From assembly GCA_019448385.1 (NCBI GenBank), contig JAGTXO010000013.1, positions 890,607 to 954,606 on the forward strand: a DNA stretch of 64,000 nucleotides. The letters are read 5' to 3'. Below the pieces are notes generated by a model, which saw nothing but the letters and a program-made list of their open reading frames with translations, ran no database searches and was not told the DNA's origin. Below, piece after piece: positions 61,558 to 64,000 of this stretch (positions are counted from its first letter, which is position 1; each line of letters opens with the position of its first letter). Both the position numbers and the translations under genes were made by a program. This DNA is from Diacronema lutheri (lineage: Eukaryota; Haptophyta; Pavlovophyceae; Pavlovales; Pavlovaceae).

Positions 61558-62924
61558 GGAGACGAGGACCAGGGGCATGGCCGACTCGCTGCGCCGCACA
61601 GCGCGCGGCGCGCGGCATGCTGCGCGACCTCAAGCACATCCAGCCGCGCTCCGCCCACGCAACGCGCGCAATGCCGCGTTGCACTGCAGGTGTGCACGTG
61701 CGGCTCTCACGCGCACTGTGTTGCACGAACGGCATCACGCCACCGAGCTGCGTCCGGACCACGCGCCGCGCGCAGGCGACCACACAGGGGCGCGCCGCGC
61801 CGCGCGTGCGCGCCCCTCGCAACCGTTGCAGCACGCTCTGCCTTGCACTGCGCCGAGCCGCCGCGCGCTGTGCGCGTGCATGCAGGGCGCACGCGTGCGA
61901 CGAAGCGCGCGCGCGGCGAGGCGCGCGGGCGGCTCGCTGCGCGGGCGGCAACGCGCCCAGCTGCGCCCAGGCCAGGCGCGCGCCCGCGAGTGCCACCGGG
62001 ACGCACTGCCCCCGCCGGGGTCGCCGCGCGCTCTGTGTGTGCGCTCGCGCGCTGCGAGCGCGGCGGAACGTTCGTGCATGGCGCGAAGAGCGCGGCACCC
62101 GAAGACGGCTGCCCCGAGCCCGCGCCGGGTGGCAGCGAGCGGCGGCACCTCCTCGGCGAGCCCGCCCGCGCCTTCCCCTCCACGTGGCGTTTTGAGGCAG
62201 ACGGACACGCGCCCACACTGCGACTGGGCACGCTGCTCGAGGCAGACACGCACCCAACGCGCGCGCACCACGCGCCCGCGTCGGCGGGCCGGTGTGAACG
62301 AGCGAGAGCTCGGTGTCGCCAACGGGGGCACGGGCGCGACTTCGGTCCGCCTCTCGACGGACGCAGGCGACGCTGCCGGGAACTTCCCCGACGCCTGCAC
62401 ATCCAGGGCTTCGAGGTACAGAGCTGGGCAACAGTGCCGCTCGTCACCGATGAGGCGGCCAAGCTCGCTATCCTTGCTGCCCTCGGCTCCACCAAACAGC
62501 CGGGCGACCCAACGGTTCGTGATCGCCTGGCCGCCAGGTGCGAACCGCGCCCGTGCAAGCGCTTCACCCGCATTCTCCGCCCCGCTGCGGACGTCCGCCT
62601 GCCGGCCGCGAACACGGCCGGTGCGCGTTGCCGCCTGGCCCAACACGAAAACCCGCCCGCCCCCGAGGCCGCAGGTCCTACCTGCCCAAGCGCAGCCCAA
62701 CGGCACGCAGACAGCCCGCCTTGGCAACCGACTCGTGCGCGAGCGCTCCGCCCTCCACAAGAGCCTGCCCCACGCCACCGCCGACGCGGAGCCAGCGCAG
62801 CCGACGCCCCTCCGCGACGCTCGCGCCGCAAGGCGCAAGGGCCCCGGCGAGACGGCGTCAACCAAGCCCGCCGCTGGCACAGCGCCGGCACCCGGAGCCC
62901 ACCCCAAGCCCCGCGCACGCCTCG

Positions 62925-62958
62925 CCCCCCCCCCCCCCCCCCCCCCCACCCCCCCCCC
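62925..62958 (+). repeat. C23-A-C10 tract
   Basis: Run of 23 C, one A, and ten more C. Confidence 0.85.
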
Positions 62959-63361
62959 GATCGGCGGACCGATTGCGTTTTGGTGCGCCAGGCTCAATGC
63001 GCCATCGCAGTGGCGGGCCCGCAGACGCAGACGCTGACATGCCCAACGCTGGGCACTGAGGCCGCAGGCCGGCCCTCCTGGACCTGGCGGGCGAGCTGCC
63101 CGCGCAGCGGCCACGCGAGCCTCGCACTGACCGTGGCGGTCGCTGCCACCGTGATAGCTGCGGGTGCGGCGGCCTTGGCCCCAACCCCATCATCCGTCTT
63201 CATCCCCGCCCTGCTCGCGCTCGCGGCCTACGTCGGCAATCCCTGCACCGGGATCCGCCCCGCGAAGTCCACACAAGACTTATCCGTGCTGCACGCCAGC
63301 CGCGCGCGCCGACGCGCGCCGCTCCCACACGCTCACCTCCGTTTCCGCGGGCGGCCCAACG

Positions 63362-63407
63362 CCCCCCCCCCCCCCCCCCCCCCCCTCCCCCCCCCCACCC
63401 CCCCCCC
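63362..63407 (+). repeat. Interrupted poly-C tract
   Basis: 24 C, T, 10 C, A, then 10 C; an imperfect C homopolymer. Confidence 0.85.
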
Positions 63408-63945
63408 GGCAGGCGGCCATCGAGCCGCATTAGCACACCCGCCCGGGGCCTCCCGCCGCACCCGCAGCGGCTCGGCGCCTTGAATCCTCCCGTCCCCGGG
63501 GTGAGGCCTTCAACCCGGGCCCAGCGCGCTCCGACTGCCTCACGCGCGCCAGCGCCAACCTCGGCGGCATGGTAGACCCCGAGCGAAAAGCCGCACTTCT
63601 CGCCGTCCTCGTCAGGCGCAAGTACGTTATCCTGCTCCTACTGCCGACGCGGCTCCCGCGCGCGCGGAACTACTACGCCGGGCAGATCGCCGCAGACGCA
63701 CGTGAGTGCACACGTGCGGACAAGGCGCACACGCTCGACGTCCAGTTAGCGCACGTGCACTGTGCGCGCCACTGGTCACATTTGAGCGTCCGTGCTCGCC
63801 CACAGCGTCGCCATCCACAAGATGCGCGCTGGAGCCATCCAAGCAGGGCTCTGCCTGCTCGGCTTCCGCAAGGCAATTTGGCCGCGGACAGCGGACAGCG
63901 GACGGCGTGCGCGTGCGAGGTGCGAAAGGAGGAAGAAGGTAGGGG

Positions 63946-63949
63946 AGTT

Positions 63950-64000
<51 letters not shown>
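63946..64000 (+). repeat. (TG)n followed by terminal poly-G
   Basis: A short TG dinucleotide repeat runs into at least 37 G that continue to the window edge. Confidence 0.85.

Larger units (their letters stand above)
61014..64000. other. Low-complexity 3-kb region without supported genes
   Basis: Upstream of the giant gene. Long open frames occur on both strands, but their composition (Arg/Ala/Pro/Gly) is that of GC-driven chance frames, and I find no domain. Short stretches with better composition, such as 62410-62500 and 63570-63690 on plus, might be exons of an unseen gene. The region contains C25 at 61533-61557, C23 at 62925-62947, C24 plus further C runs at 63362-63407, and a (TG)n tract followed by G37 at 63964-64000, where the window ends. 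Confidence 0.5.

Noticed and set aside
60886-63483. Plus-strand frame of about 865 codons
   Set aside because: Runs through poly-C tracts and overlaps the giant gene's start; composition suggests chance. A single hydrophobic stretch near 63100-63230 was not enough to call a gene.
1-64000. Bacterial or viral origin of the window
   Set aside because: Many genes have spliceosomal introns and eukaryote-specific functions (LZTFL1, TRPM, WDR76), so it is a nuclear eukaryotic region; the giant gene is a mobile-element candidate inside it.

Overview
The window reads as nuclear DNA of a photosynthetic, flagellated alga with a secondary plastid, most likely a haptophyte; this is inference. It is very GC-rich. 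It encodes plastid proteins (Thf1/Psb29-like, CpeT-like, a LETM1-like protein with a plastid-style presequence) beside ciliary proteins (LZTFL1, a TMEM237-like protein). It has short introns, 13 of the 24 I could place starting with gtgcg, and one GC-AG intron. Long G or C homopolymers punctuate it. I see no rRNA, tRNA, CRISPR array or bacterial operon.

From 1 to 41.3 kb lies a dense array of about 24 ordinary eukaryotic genes: prolyl 4-hydroxylase (+), CpeT-like (+), LZTFL1 (-), sulfotransferase-like (-), TMEM237-like (-), WDR18/Ipi3 (+), WDR76/Cmr1 (+), a 'CPYG' thioredoxin-like lumenal protein (+), a SHWWGE-LRR protein (-), a second CPYG paralogue (-), a NIPA-type transporter (-), a NUDT15-like hydrolase (+), Thf1 (+), a zinc peptidase fused to a VHL-like beta domain (-), a second Nudix protein (-), DUF1348 (+), an unknown gene (+), a Myb factor (-), LETM1-like (-), a TRPM2-like channel with a C-terminal NUDT9 domain (+), a 66-residue membrane protein (-), an FTCD N-domain protein (-), an SPX protein (+) and a MAPEG-like membrane protein (+). 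Several divergent pairs share very short promoters, in one case 12 bp between start codons.

From 61.0 down to 42.1 kb the minus strand is almost one continuous reading frame. Four exons with phase-compatible splice sites give a candidate protein of about 6,200 residues. In order it carries a Ulp1-like cysteine-protease module, a degenerate nuclease-like domain, a transmembrane segment and coiled coils, a second Ulp1-like module, a YqaJ-type PD-(D/E)XK nuclease, a chromodomain, and a Fanzor (eukaryotic TnpB) RNA-guided nuclease whose RuvC core is interrupted only upstream by a 128-nt intron. A single in-frame TAG at 53,891-53,893 separates the halves and would be removed by a 51-nt intron. This looks like the coding part of a large mobile element and is the most unusual content here. 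The last 3 kb (61-64 kb) is low-complexity with poly-C tracts and no gene I can support.
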